Assembly: GCA_012728855.1 (NCBI GenBank)
Contig: JAAYEH010000721.1
Location: forward strand, 1-41,028
Reading direction: 5' to 3'
Length of the DNA stretch: 41,028 nucleotides
Origin: Rhodopirellula sp.
GTDB taxonomy: Bacteria; Planctomycetota; Planctomycetia; Pirellulales; Thermoguttaceae
The notes under the pieces were generated by a model, which was not told where the DNA came from, did no database searches, and saw only the letters and a program-made list of their open reading frames with translations. Made by a program: the position numbers and the translations under genes. The stretch's first letter is position 1. Every line of letters begins with the position of its first letter. This document shows, one piece after another, positions 18,500-27,509 of the stretch.

Positions 18500-20323
18500 C
18501 TACTTCTTCTCCTCTGCCGGTGTCTCCGACTTCGGCTTTTCAGCGTCCGCCGGTGGTTTGTCCTCAGCCGTCTCCGTACCGGGCTTCGCATCCTCGGCTG
18601 CCGGCTTACTTTCAGCCGGCTTAGCTTTGGCTTCAGACTTCGGCTCGGACGCCTTCTCGTCCTTGGCATCGTCGGCCGCGGGCATTGGCTTCTCCGGCGC
18701 CGGAACATCTTCTTTCTCCGCCGGCGCCGTCGGCATGGCGTTCTTCAAGTCGTCCAACGCAGCCGGCGTGTTGCTGGTGTCGACCGGCGCCGAACCATCC
18801 TTCTTCTCCTCGTCCTTCTTTTCCTTCTCCTTCAGGATGTCGGCCCGCGCGAGGTGGACATCCTTGTATACCTTATCGGAGATGATGTAGTACCAGTCGG
18901 CAAAGCGGGCGTTCAATTCCTTGACGCGTTCCTCGCCCTTGGTAATCTTCTCCTTATACTCGTCTTCCTTGCGCTTGTTTTCCTTCTCGATCCGTTCCCG
19001 TTCGGCCTTGGCCTTGGCGACGGGGTCATCTTCTTTCTTCTCCTCGCCCTCCTTCGCGTCCTTCTTGTCTCCCTCCTCCTTCTTCTCTTCCGCCTTTTTC
19101 TCGGGCTCGGCGGGCACCTCGGGCAAGGCTTCCAGTTCGGGCTTCTTGATGGCGTCGGCATTGAATTCAGCCATCACGAAGAGGTAGCGGTTCACGCCGG
19201 AGGCATCCTCGTCGCTCTTCGCTTCGCCCTCTTTCTCCTCCACTTTCTCCCCGCCTCCGGCAATCTGTCCGAAACGGAGCACGTACTCCACGCCGTCCTT
19301 CATCAGAACGCGGGTCTCGCCTTCGTTGGAACGGAGTTCGTAGACCTTGTCGTCAAGCTGAACAAGATAGAACCCGCGATTGGCCAGCGACTGCTGCGTT
19401 TCCCGGTCGGCATAGACGCTGCCGGTGGCCTTCAGGTCGCCGCTGAGCCCCTCGGGTTTGCGGCTGACGTCGACGATCTTCAAATCGTCCAACGCCGTCT
19501 TCATCTTGTCGAGCCGGGCGGTGTCCAACTCCTGGTTTTCGGCCAGTTTGCCTGGCTCGAACTTACCCCCTTGGAACACCCGGTCATCGACGATCTTCCA
19601 CTTCGGATCGCCAGTGTCGTTGTATTCCAGGCCGACGCGGGCGCGCTCCTTCAAACGGCCGGCCATCAGGTCGACCGAATAGTCGTGCAGCTTCACGCCG
19701 ATGATGTCCCAGGTATTGAGATTCAGCAGGTCTTCCTCGATCCAGTCTTCGAACTTCGTCGACAGTTTGTCGGTCTTAGCTTTGACGACGTAGACGGGAT
19801 CCTGGGTTGCCCTGCGGACGTAATGCAACTCGGGCTGATCGGGAACCTCTTTGCCGATGATCAGATCCAACAGCGGCTTGCTGTCTTTGTCCTTCATGGT
19901 CACACGGGTGCCTACACCGGTGGCCCCCGCGCTCAACGACTTGGATGACGGATCGATCACGCCGTAAAGCTCGTGGTCGCCGGCGTTATCGGACTCGACG
20001 CTGAGAACCTCAACGCCCATCAGAGCCGTGGCCGCCGCAGCGAGGTGGTCCTTGGCATCGGCCGGATAATTGTCGTGCGAGGGGATCGACCAGCGCCCGT
20101 TCACCTGCGCCACCTTGAAGGGGGCAATGGTGGCCGTACCTTCGTCGTACTTGACGACTTCCAAACTGGCGGCGGCCAGCGGATCGTTGAATTCCGGAAA
20201 CAACCGCTCGCCCCGCATGTCCTCCGCGGTCATCTCTGGCATCGAAGGCCGGGAAACCCAGGCGATCAGCGCGACCGCGGCCGCGGCAACTACAAATGTC
20301 AGCGTTTTCGTGTTTTCGTTCAT
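18500..20323 (-). CDS. DUF4340-domain membrane-anchored protein
   Basis: 607 residues. One N-terminal membrane helix (~7-24) anchors an external domain. Residues ~70-360 match DUF4340, with NGRWSIPSHDNYPAD, LYGVIDPSS and VYVVKAKTDKLSTKFEDWIEEDLL. Residues ~395-500 are a Lys/Glu-rich, probably helical or disordered segment. The tail (~520-607) is an Ala/Pro/Lys/Glu low-complexity stretch. DUF4340 proteins are regularly encoded after Gld-type ABC genes and are presumed to be an accessory of that complex. It is the last gene of the three-gene operon, 101 bp after the GldF-GldG fusion, and ends at a strong terminator. Molecular role unknown. Confidence 0.88.
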   Translation of the reverse strand: MNENTKTLTFVVAAAAVALIAWVSRPSMPEMTAEDMRGERLFPEFNDPLAAASLEVVKYDEGTATIAPFKVAQVNGRWSIPSHDNYPADAKDHLAAAATALMGVEVLSVESDNAGDHELYGVIDPSSKSLSAGATGVGTRVTMKDKDSKPLLDLIIGKEVPDQPELHYVRRATQDPVYVVKAKTDKLSTKFEDWIEEDLLNLNTWDIIGVKLHDYSVDLMAGRLKERARVGLEYNDTGDPKWKIVDDRVFQGGKFEPGKLAENQELDTARLDKMKTALDDLKIVDVSRKPEGLSGDLKATGSVYADRETQQSLANRGFYLVQLDDKVYELRSNEGETRVLMKDGVEYVLRFGQIAGGGEKVEEKEGEAKSDEDASGVNRYLFVMAEFNADAIKKPELEALPEVPAEPEKKAEEKKEEGDKKDAKEGEEKKEDDPVAKAKAERERIEKENKRKEDEYKEKITKGEERVKELNARFADWYYIISDKVYKDVHLARADILKEKEKKDEEKKDGSAPVDTSNTPAALDDLKNAMPTAPAEKEDVPAPEKPMPAADDAKDEKASEPKSEAKAKPAESKPAAEDAKPGTETAEDKPPADAEKPKSETPAEEKK

Positions 20324-20424
20324 TTCCTGTCTCCTCGTTCGACTGCGGCGGGCAGCCAGGACGCATCGACCTTGTGTTTAAGGACGGTGTGGAAAAAGTT
20401 AAGACTTCAGTGATGTTGCAAGAG

Positions 20425-23187
20425 CTAGGACTTGAGCCGGCTGCGGGATACGCCCTCGCGCTCCCGGGCTCGCCGGGTGAGGAAGACGCCAAACGCCACC
20501 AGCAGCGGCGGGATCGGCGGCAAAAGCACCGCCCACAGCTTGTATTGATCCTGGACGCGGCGGATTTCCAACGCCAGCTTCGTTTCGATGCCGGTGATCT
20601 CCCGATCGCGTTGCTGCTTGAGCTGCTCCAGTTTGGCGTCCAACCGCCGCTGGCCGTCCTGCTGCGCCATCGCCACGCGGATCAGCACTTCCTGGGCGTT
20701 GACATTCTCCTTCTTCATCCGCTGCTCGAGCTTGTCGATCGTTTCCTTCAGGTTCTGCTGTTCTTCGTCCTCTGCCTTCTCGTAGTCCTTGACGAGCTTG
20801 TCGCGGGTGGCGGCGTTTTCCCGGCGAGCTTCCTCGGTCCGCTTTTCAATCTGCGTGAGGGTGCGGTGCTTGGGACGACGCTTGCGGATCTCGATGAAAC
20901 GGGGATCGCCGGCCAACTCATCCAGCGTGTTGAGAACGAACGTCACGTTGTCGAAGTCGAAGCGTATGCCGGCTTCGGGGATATCCCCTTGCTCGCGGAT
21001 CCGGAAAAACTCTTCGCTGAGCATGTCGATATCGGCCACCACAACGACGTTGACCTCCGAAGCCTGCGGCGGCTTCTCTTCCGCTTTCGCCGCGGGCTCG
21101 CCGGCTTGCGGTTCCGCATCGGCCTTTTCGTCGGCCATCAGTTGATCCGCCGGAACCTTGCCGCGAATTTGGGCCGCCAGCACATAGCTGACGCTCTGCG
21201 GATATTGCCGGCGGTTGGGGTTCAGGCCGCCCATCGGCCCGAAGGGGCTCATCTGCACCATGTCGCTGAATCGCACCGTGCCGGTCTTGTCGCCGGTCCG
21301 CACCAGCGGGGTGAAATCCAATCCCGACGTGTTGAGCTTGGCCATCGATCCGGGGAAGGGGAACAGCATGTGCTGCAAGCCGGAACTGATCTCGTCGGCT
21401 TCGTTGAACGGTTCTTTGGCTCCCGAACCTTCATCGACGAAGACGAACTCTTTCGGCAAATGGCTCAATTTCGGGTAGGGGTTGTAATCCTGGAAAACCA
21501 CCTGGTCGGCGGAAAAATCCACGCCCAGCAGGTTCCACAGCTTGCCGATCTCGCCTTTGGGCAACGGCTGTTGCCCGCCGCCCATCATCATCGGGTTCAT
21601 GCCTCCGGGCGGTTGCCGGGGAGCGGTCGTCGCCGGCACACTACTGGCAAACACCGGGAAGGGATCCTCGAAGATCACCGTGGGTTGGCCGCTCTTGATG
21701 GCGGCGATGAAGTTGTCCATCTGCTCCGGAGCCATCGAGGAGGGCTGCACGGCCAGGAGGACGTCGTATTTCTCCGTGATGGGGTTGGTCGCATCGAGCT
21801 GGACCACTTCGTACTGTTTCTCCAACTCCTCGATGATCGGCCAGTTCGAGCTACTCGACATGGTCTGCATATTGAAGCGGCCGTAGAGCGGGGCGTCGGT
21901 CTGAACCACACCCACTCGCTTCCGCTTCTGCTCGGTGACCGTGGCCAGCGAGCGGACCAATTCGTACTCGACCGAGATGCCGCGGTCGATGAAGGGCAGG
22001 ATCACCTTCTGAAGGCCTGAGGTAAAGGCCGCCCCCATGAAGATGTGGTCTTCGGACATGGTGCCGCGCTCAAAGCTGATAACTCGCTTCGGAGTGATCC
22101 CGAAACGCTGCTCGGCCTGTTCCGCCTCTTCGCTGTAACGATCCGCTTCGTTGACCCGCACGTGGACCTTGCCGCCGCCCCATGCCTGCAGTTCGCGAAG
22201 CATGTTCAACAGATCGATCTTGGTCTGGACATAGCTTTCGGGCACGTCCGGGCTGATGTACGCCTCGATCTGCACCGGTCGCTTGTAATCCAGCCCTTTC
22301 AGCAAAGTCTTCGTGTAGGGAGAAAGCGAGCTGAGTTTCTCACTGGTGACGTCGAGCCGCACGTCGCGCTGCGCGAACAGAGCATTCGCCCCTACCGCCA
22401 CCACGATCAGCGCCAAGACGCGAACCAGGTAGTGGCCGCCGAGGACATAGGAGCTGCGTCCGCGGACCCAGTGGCGACGGCCGATCAGGATCATGCTCAG
22501 GTAGAGCATCGCCACCACGATCATGCCGAAATACACCAACCCGGAGAGGCTCAAGATGCCGCGGCTGAAATCGGCGAACTGCTCGCTCATACTGAACTGT
22601 TTGACCACGCGGGCCGCTTCGCTGCCGAGAATCGTATCGGCCGCCACTGCAAACACCAAGGGAACGTTGAACGTAGCGCCCAGAATATAGCCGATGGTCA
22701 CGTTGCTGGTCAGGAACGACGCCACCATGCCGATCGACAGCATAGTCAGCCCAACGAGCCAGTATCCGACGTAGGTGCCCAGAAACAGTCCGAGATCGGG
22801 GTCGCCGAGGGTCTGGAGCACCAGGTAATTGCATACCAGCGAGAACAGCAACGACACGCTGTAAATGGCCACGGCGGCCAAATACTTGCCCAGCACGATG
22901 TCGAAATCACTGGCCGGAATGGTCAGAAGAAGCTCGTCGGTTCCCTGCCGGCGCTCGTCGGCCCAGATGCTCATCGTGATTGCCGGGATAAACACCAGCA
23001 TGATGAATGGGAACCAGCGGTTGAGCTGGTCGAGGTTGGCCAGGTTCGTGTTGAAGAATTCGTTGGGCCAGAAGGCCGCCACCGCGCTCAACAGCACGAA
23101 CATGCAGATGAACAGATATCCCGTAGGACTGGCGAAATAGCTGACAAAATTTCGCTTGAAAACCGCGGACAAAACCTTCGTATTCAT
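20425..23187 (-). CDS. GldF-GldG fusion: ABC permease with periplasmic auxiliary domain
   Basis: 920 residues from the ATG at 23187 (AGGA five bases upstream). Residues ~1-275 are a six-helix ABC-2 permease of the GldF type (ADERRQGTDELLLTIPASDFDIVLGK is typical). Residues ~285-760 are the GldG-like domain (PF09822 type), beginning RDVRLDVTSEKLSSLSPYTK. A charged coiled-coil region (~750-870) precedes a C-terminal helix, LWAVLLPPIPPLLVAFGVF. In Bacteroidetes GldA/F/G are linked to gliding; the same genes in Planctomycetes have no gliding link and the cargo is unknown. In many genomes F and G are separate, so this is a fused form. It is preceded by the ATPase gene (93 bp) and followed by the DUF4340 gene. 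Confidence 0.9.
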   Translation of the reverse strand: MNTKVLSAVFKRNFVSYFASPTGYLFICMFVLLSAVAAFWPNEFFNTNLANLDQLNRWFPFIMLVFIPAITMSIWADERRQGTDELLLTIPASDFDIVLGKYLAAVAIYSVSLLFSLVCNYLVLQTLGDPDLGLFLGTYVGYWLVGLTMLSIGMVASFLTSNVTIGYILGATFNVPLVFAVAADTILGSEAARVVKQFSMSEQFADFSRGILSLSGLVYFGMIVVAMLYLSMILIGRRHWVRGRSSYVLGGHYLVRVLALIVVAVGANALFAQRDVRLDVTSEKLSSLSPYTKTLLKGLDYKRPVQIEAYISPDVPESYVQTKIDLLNMLRELQAWGGGKVHVRVNEADRYSEEAEQAEQRFGITPKRVISFERGTMSEDHIFMGAAFTSGLQKVILPFIDRGISVEYELVRSLATVTEQKRKRVGVVQTDAPLYGRFNMQTMSSSSNWPIIEELEKQYEVVQLDATNPITEKYDVLLAVQPSSMAPEQMDNFIAAIKSGQPTVIFEDPFPVFASSVPATTAPRQPPGGMNPMMMGGGQQPLPKGEIGKLWNLLGVDFSADQVVFQDYNPYPKLSHLPKEFVFVDEGSGAKEPFNEADEISSGLQHMLFPFPGSMAKLNTSGLDFTPLVRTGDKTGTVRFSDMVQMSPFGPMGGLNPNRRQYPQSVSYVLAAQIRGKVPADQLMADEKADAEPQAGEPAAKAEEKPPQASEVNVVVVADIDMLSEEFFRIREQGDIPEAGIRFDFDNVTFVLNTLDELAGDPRFIEIRKRRPKHRTLTQIEKRTEEARRENAATRDKLVKDYEKAEDEEQQNLKETIDKLEQRMKKENVNAQEVLIRVAMAQQDGQRRLDAKLEQLKQQRDREITGIETKLALEIRRVQDQYKLWAVLLPPIPPLLVAFGVFLTRRAREREGVSRSRLKS

Positions 23188-23280
23188 GGTTCCTACCGAA
23201 CTCGCGTTTGGAGGTGTGGGGGGAAGCAAACGGGATGGGGCCCAACGGGCGGGACAACCAACGCTACGCGGGTGAATCGA

Positions 23281-24030
23281 TCAGGCGGTGGCCGCCGTTG
23301 CACTGCCGGTCAGTTCGCGGAAACGCTCATCGAGCGGCTTGTGCCCGGCTGTTAGCTCTGCGACCGTGCCGTCGTAGACCAGGCGGCCTTCGTCGATAAA
23401 CAGGGCCCGACTGGCCATCGCTTCCACTTCCTGGAGAATGTGCGTCGACAACAGGATCGTCTTGCTCTCGCCGAGCTTGCGGATCGTCTCGCGTACGTCG
23501 TGGATTTGATTCGGATCCAAGCCCGCGGTTGGCTCGTCGAGAATGAGCACATCGGGCTCGTGCAGCAGCACCTGCGCCATGCCGACCCGCTGGCGATATC
23601 CTCTTGAAAGCTTCCCGATAGGCTTGCCGATCACGCTGCCCAAAGCGCAGAGTTCCACGACTGCATCGATCCGAGCCGAACGCCGCTGGCCGGTGAGGCC
23701 ACGAGCCGCCGCGAAAAACTCCAACAGACTGCGGGGGCTCATATCCGGATAGAGGGGGCCATTTTCGGGCAGGTATCCCAGTCGGGCCGATCCGGCCAGC
23801 CGATCGCTGGTCATGTCGTGGCCGGCGATCCGCGCCGTTCCCGCTGAAGCCGCCAAATACCCGGTCAGGAGCTTCATCGTCGTGCTTTTGCCGGCGCCGT
23901 TCGGCCCCAGAAAGGCAACGACTTCGCCCTGATGCACCTTAAAGGTAACATTCTCAATGGCAGCAAAATCGCCATAGTACTTCGTAAGCCCGTCGGCTTC
24001 GATCATGGCCGGACCTTGCTGATGCGTCAT
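23281..24030 (-). CDS. ABC transporter ATP-binding protein, GldA-like
   Basis: 249 residues from the ATG at 24030, with GGAG about ten bases upstream; an ATG at 24006 is also possible. The Walker A motif GPNGAGKST, the signature variant LSRGYRQRVG, Walker B VLILDEPTAGLDP and the switch His in LLSTHILQE are all present and intact. It pairs with the GldF-GldG fusion encoded next on the same strand and would power that complex at the cytoplasmic face. First gene of the three-gene operon. Confidence 0.93.
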   Translation of the reverse strand: MTHQQGPAMIEADGLTKYYGDFAAIENVTFKVHQGEVVAFLGPNGAGKSTTMKLLTGYLAASAGTARIAGHDMTSDRLAGSARLGYLPENGPLYPDMSPRSLLEFFAAARGLTGQRRSARIDAVVELCALGSVIGKPIGKLSRGYRQRVGMAQVLLHEPDVLILDEPTAGLDPNQIHDVRETIRKLGESKTILLSTHILQEVEAMASRALFIDEGRLVYDGTVAELTAGHKPLDERFRELTGSATAATA

Positions 24031-24110
24031 AGTGGTTGGCTCCGAGACGTGGGGGAACAAGGGGAAGGTTCGGCTACGGGGCGCCCCCGAGCCGGGCATG
24101 GGAAAACTGC

Positions 24111-24139
24111 ATTGTAATACACAGCGATCCTGATGTGTA
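24111..24139 (-). promoter_or_regulatory. Candidate promoter of the Gld-type operon
   Basis: On the minus strand TACACA (24139-24134), 17 bp, TACAAT (24116-24111). The -10 box is one base off consensus. Transcription would start near 24104, leaving a ~74-base leader before the ATG. Confidence 0.4.
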
Positions 24140-24585
24140 TAGGCTACGTACCGGCAGATGCAAGGGATCGTCCCGCGAGGAAAAAATACCCAAATTCCCA
24201 TCACCCGTTCACTTCAAGGGGCAACGGGCCGGAGTGTGGCACCCAAGGCGATGCTTTTTCAAAACGGACACCCGTCGGTGGCTACACACATTTGGGGTAG
24301 TATTCACACCCGCTTGTCGCGTCCCGGAATTCCGCCGCTGCCTTGCATTCCGACTCGCTCCGGAAACCCGGCGGAAAACGGATCGTGGAAACGACGGCAA
24401 CCGCTGGGAGGATTGAATCCTGCTGCATCATGATCGGTGCCGCACGGATTTTCAAGCAAGATTTTGGGGGCTGGCGGTAAAAAACCAATAGATTGGCCGG
24501 GGAACCGGCTTAGGCCCTGGAGCAAATCAATCGGCAGACTGCCGAACGATGGCCGCAATAGGGCTAACGTGATTGCGTCAGACTG
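24140..24585. other. Intergenic stretch without a recognisable gene
   Basis: About 450 bases between the divergent Gld-type operon and the sulfatase gene. Short open frames exist on both strands but none has a ribosome site or protein-like composition. It is somewhat less GC-rich than the surrounding genes. No convincing repeat or structured RNA was seen. Confidence 0.5.
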
Positions 24586-24614
24586 TGGACTCTCGACTCG
24601 GAACCCTGTAGCAT
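24586..24614 (+). promoter_or_regulatory. Candidate promoter of the sulfatase gene
   Basis: TGGACT (24586-24591), 17 bp, TAGCAT (24609-24614); each box matches four of six consensus bases. A strong ribosome site (GAGGAG) follows nine bases before the ATG at 24655. Confidence 0.3.
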
Positions 24615-24654
24615 AGTTGGGTTATTTTTGTCCTTTGACTGAGGAGAACTCACG

Positions 24655-26334
24655 ATGCAGGGCCGATTCCACAGCGCTGGATGCGAGGCAAGATTGGTGC
24701 GTCTTTTCTTGTCGTCGACAATCCTCGCTTGGTGCGGGGCAATCCTGCTTTCACCCGCGCGCGGTGAGACGGTGGCGAGCGGCAAGAACTCCGCCGACCG
24801 ACCGAATATCTTGTTCGCCTTTGCCGACGACTGGGGCCGTTACGCCAGCGCTTATGCCAAAATTGAGCCGGGCGGACCGAGCGACATCATCAGCACCCCG
24901 AATTTCGACCGCGTCGCTCGCGAGGGGGTGCTGTTTACCAACGCCTTCGTCAACGCCCCTTCCTGCACACCCTGCCGCAGTTCCCTTCTTTCCGGGCAAT
25001 TCTTCTGGAGGACCGGACTGGGGGCGATTTTGCAAGGGGCGATTTGGGACAGCGCCATCCCATCTTACCCGCTGATTCTCCGCGACCACGGCTATCACAT
25101 CGGCCACACCTACAAGGTCTGGTCGCCGGGAACTCCCGTCGATGCTCCTTATGGAGGGCGCGATTACGCTTACGTCGGCCACGGTCGCCGCTTCAATCAG
25201 TTTTCGCAGAACGTCAGCACGGCCGCCGATCCGAACGCAGGAAAACAATTGCTGTTGGACGAGGTCCGCGGTAATTTCCGCGATTTCCTCACGGCTCGCC
25301 AAAACCAACCGTTCTGTTACTGGTTCGGACCGACCAATACGCACCGCAAATGGATCCAGGGCTCGGGTCGGGCTCTCTGGGGGCTGGATCCGGATCGTCT
25401 CCAAGGCAAGCTACCGCCGTATTTGCCGGACGTGCCGGCGGTTCGCGAGGACTTCTGCGACTACCTGGGCGAGGCCCAGGCTTTCGACGCGGCGCTGGGG
25501 GTGTTGCTGGAAGAATTGGAGCGGATCGGCCAGTTGGACAACACGCTCGTCGTGGTGAGCGGCGATCATGGAATTCCTGGCTTCCCCCGCGGCAAGTGCA
25601 ACCTCTACGATCTGGGCGTCGGCGTGGCGCTGGCGGTTCGCTGGCCGGGCCGGGCGCCGGGCAATCGTGTCGTCGACGATTTCGTGAACCTGCCCGATCT
25701 GGCGCCGACATTTCTGGAAGCGGCCGGCGTTGATCCGCCGGCAGTGATGACCGGGCGGAGTTTGGTGGGCGTGCTGGAGTCGGACAAGAGCGGACAGGTC
25801 GATCCCACGCGCGATGCCGTGGTGGTCGGCCGGGAACGGCACGTAGCCGCTGCTCGGCTGGGGAATCTGCCCTATCCCCAGCGAGCCCTGCGGACCAAGG
25901 ATTTTCTCTATATCCGCAATTTCGAGCCCGATCGCTGGCCGATGGGAACCGGTCCCGGCTGCGGCGAGCCCAACGGCCCGATGCCGGACTACGAAGCGCT
26001 GCGGGAGGACACATTCGCGGCGTTCAGCGATATGGACGCCAGTCCAACCAAAGCTTGGATTGCGATTCGCCACCAGGATCCGGAAGTGCGGCCTTACTTC
26101 GACTACGCGTTCGCACGCCGGCCGGGCGAGGAGCTTTACGATTTGCGCAAGGATCCTCATCAGATGGAGAATGTTGCCGAGTCGGAGCAGTACGCCCCCG
26201 TCCGCAAGGAACTTTCCGAACGCTTGCTGACGGTTCTGCGCCGGACCGGCGATCCTCGCGTCGCGGGCAATGGAACGACCTTCGAAGCACCGCCGTTTGT
26301 CGAGCCGGTTGAGAAACAGCGCGTGCCACGCTGA
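24655..26334 (+). CDS. Secreted type I sulfatase
   Basis: 559 residues, with GAGGAG nine bases before the ATG. A hydrophobic signal sits at ~16-33, cut near SPARGETV. The formylglycine motif is the Cys type, CTPCR, with C104, P106 and R108; C104 would be oxidised by a formylglycine-generating enzyme. Metal ligands include D58/D59 in FAFADDWG and the GDHG in VVVSGDHGIPG. The order of motifs fits the S1 sulfatase family, subgroup near heparan N-sulfatase-like planctomycete enzymes. It removes sulfate from a polysaccharide, substrate unknown. It is monocistronic, converging on the 209-residue secreted protein. Planctomycetes carry dozens of these, so the family alone is unremarkable. Confidence 0.94.
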   Translation: MQGRFHSAGCEARLVRLFLSSTILAWCGAILLSPARGETVASGKNSADRPNILFAFADDWGRYASAYAKIEPGGPSDIISTPNFDRVAREGVLFTNAFVNAPSCTPCRSSLLSGQFFWRTGLGAILQGAIWDSAIPSYPLILRDHGYHIGHTYKVWSPGTPVDAPYGGRDYAYVGHGRRFNQFSQNVSTAADPNAGKQLLLDEVRGNFRDFLTARQNQPFCYWFGPTNTHRKWIQGSGRALWGLDPDRLQGKLPPYLPDVPAVREDFCDYLGEAQAFDAALGVLLEELERIGQLDNTLVVVSGDHGIPGFPRGKCNLYDLGVGVALAVRWPGRAPGNRVVDDFVNLPDLAPTFLEAAGVDPPAVMTGRSLVGVLESDKSGQVDPTRDAVVVGRERHVAAARLGNLPYPQRALRTKDFLYIRNFEPDRWPMGTGPGCGEPNGPMPDYEALREDTFAAFSDMDASPTKAWIAIRHQDPEVRPYFDYAFARRPGEELYDLRKDPHQMENVAESEQYAPVRKELSERLLTVLRRTGDPRVAGNGTTFEAPPFVEPVEKQRVPR

Positions 26335-26355
26335 GAATCGGCGAAAAACCTTTGT

Positions 26356-26378
26356 GGGGCGCAGTGCCACTGCGCCCC
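26356..26378. repeat. 10-bp stem palindrome between convergent genes
   Basis: GGGGCGCAGT, loop GCC, ACTGCGCCCC. It lies between the stops of the sulfatase and the 209-residue protein. On the minus strand a TTTTT follows eight bases later, so it might weakly terminate that transcript; on the plus strand there is no T-run. It may equally be a dispersed REP-type palindrome. Confidence 0.5.
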
Positions 26379-26433
26379 GCTTGATGGCGGCCCAACGCCG
26401 GGTTGGGAATCGACGAACCAATGAGGGACCAGC

Positions 26434-27063
26434 TCATTTGCGAGCCGCTTCGGCCGTCAAACGCTCGACGTGCCGCCGCATCTGATCCATCTGATTGCGG
26501 AGCATTTCCACCTGTTCCCGCAACTCGTGGATCGCTCGTTCCAGATGCTCGACATGCTCGCGCGGCGGTGGGCCGGCGCGGCGGGGGCCGTCGGTCTCAC
26601 GTGAATCGTGCTCCGGATCGCGAGGTTCGCCCAATCGTCGGGCTTCGTGCATGATGTGTTCCGCTTGCTCCGGAAAGCCAGCCGCGCGGAGGTTTTCCGC
26701 GGCAACGCGGAGGTGGTGCTGGCGACGCTCCAACTCGGGCATCTTCGGATGAGGAGAATCGCCGGGCCGATCGGGGCGGCGATCGTTCGCTTCAGGGCCT
26801 CGCCGCGTCTCATCGTCACGACGCGTTTCGCGCCCGGGGCGATCCGCCCGCGCATCGTCGCGTGGGGCGCCCCGCTCGCCGACACCCTCGCGCGGTCGCT
26901 CCGGGTCGCGGGGGCCTTGCTCGCGGGCGACCTCTTCCGGCCGGTCGCGATCGCCCCCTTCGCGATCGGCGGCCAGTGCATAACCGGCGATCGGCGCCGC
27001 CACGGCCGCCAAAATCATCGCAGCCAATAAACCTCGCCATGATCTACGTAAGAAGTTTCCCAT
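26434..27063 (-). CDS. Secreted Arg/Asp/Pro-rich protein with C-terminal coiled coil
   Basis: 209 residues; the ATG at 27063 has AAGGAG nine bases upstream. Residues ~1-31 are a signal peptide (MGNFLRRSWRGLLAAMILAA through GYALAA). Residues ~32-105 are almost wholly Arg, Asp, Glu, Pro and Gly, hence disordered. Residues ~110-209 are helical, with EHVEHLERAIHELREQVEML and a heptad-like continuation that predicts a coiled coil. I know no family for it. Proteins of this build are common in Planctomycetes and presumed to sit in the periplasm or envelope. It follows the ABM-family gene by 61 bp on the same strand. Confidence 0.7.
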   Translation of the reverse strand: MGNFLRRSWRGLLAAMILAAVAAPIAGYALAADREGGDRDRPEEVAREQGPRDPERPREGVGERGAPRDDARADRPGRETRRDDETRRGPEANDRRPDRPGDSPHPKMPELERRQHHLRVAAENLRAAGFPEQAEHIMHEARRLGEPRDPEHDSRETDGPRRAGPPPREHVEHLERAIHELREQVEMLRNQMDQMRRHVERLTAEAARK

Positions 27064-27124
27064 CGTCGCATCTCCTTCGAGAGAGTTGAGAGTGAAGAGT
27101 TGAGAGGCAAACCTCGCCCGTGGT

Positions 27125-27445
27125 TTATCGCCGTGTTGCCCATTCGCCTTCGGACAGAGGGAAGTGGCTCGCGTACTTGATCCCTTGGCGTGGCTCGGCC
27201 ATCCAGTCCGCCACGGTGTCCCGCCACACCGCATAATGTTCGGTCTCTTTGTGGGCGTTCATTCCCGCCTCGTCTTGGTACACCTCGTAGAGGAGGAAGC
27301 GGTTTGGATCATCCGCCTGCTCCAACACGTCAAAACGGAGATTACCCGGTTCCTGCGTCGTCTTCCGAGCGTTTTCAAGAGAAGCGTTCAGGAAAGCGTC
27401 GCGGTGCTCCGGTTTCACGTGGACATGGACGCAGACGACATACAT
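27125..27445 (-). CDS. Antibiotic biosynthesis monooxygenase (ABM/YgiN-like) family protein
   Basis: 106 residues from the ATG at 27445, which has GGAGG five bases upstream; an earlier frame start is less well placed. It is a single ABM ferredoxin-like domain: VVCVHVHVKPEHRDAF, EPGNLRFDVLEQADDPNRF and YEVYQDEAGMNAHKETEHY are the typical strands and helix. Members act as cofactor-free quinol monooxygenases, AI-2 processing proteins or small enzymes of unknown substrate, usually as dimers. Its leader starts next to the palindrome at 27463-27482. Exact activity cannot be told. Confidence 0.88.
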   Translation of the reverse strand: MYVVCVHVHVKPEHRDAFLNASLENARKTTQEPGNLRFDVLEQADDPNRFLLYEVYQDEAGMNAHKETEHYAVWRDTVADWMAEPRQGIKYASHFPLSEGEWATRR

Positions 27446-27462
27446 GACAGCCTCCATTGTAT

Positions 27463-27482
27463 GTCAGGCTTTCCAGCCTGAC
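27463..27482. repeat. Palindrome GTCAGGCT-TTCC-AGCCTGAC
   Basis: Eight-base perfect arms, four-base loop, 18 bases before the ABM-family start codon. Same arms as the palindrome at 17582-17603. In the transcript it would form a hairpin just upstream of the ribosome site. Confidence 0.65.
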
Positions 27483-27509
27483 TTTGTGTTGCCGTTTGAG
27501 TCTGCAGTC

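Noticed and set aside
18434..19948. 504-codon plus-strand frame rich in Leu and Arg
   Set aside because: Mirror of the Lys/Glu-rich DUF4340 gene; the Leu-rich runs come from reading its Lys/Glu codons backwards.
20296..23355. Long plus-strand frames opposite the GldF-GldG gene
   Set aside because: His/Arg/Gln-rich shadow frames with no motifs, opposite a gene with intact membrane helices and domains.
24158..24558. Short open frames in the sulfatase upstream gap
   Set aside because: No ribosome sites, overlapping in several frames on both strands, no protein-like pattern.
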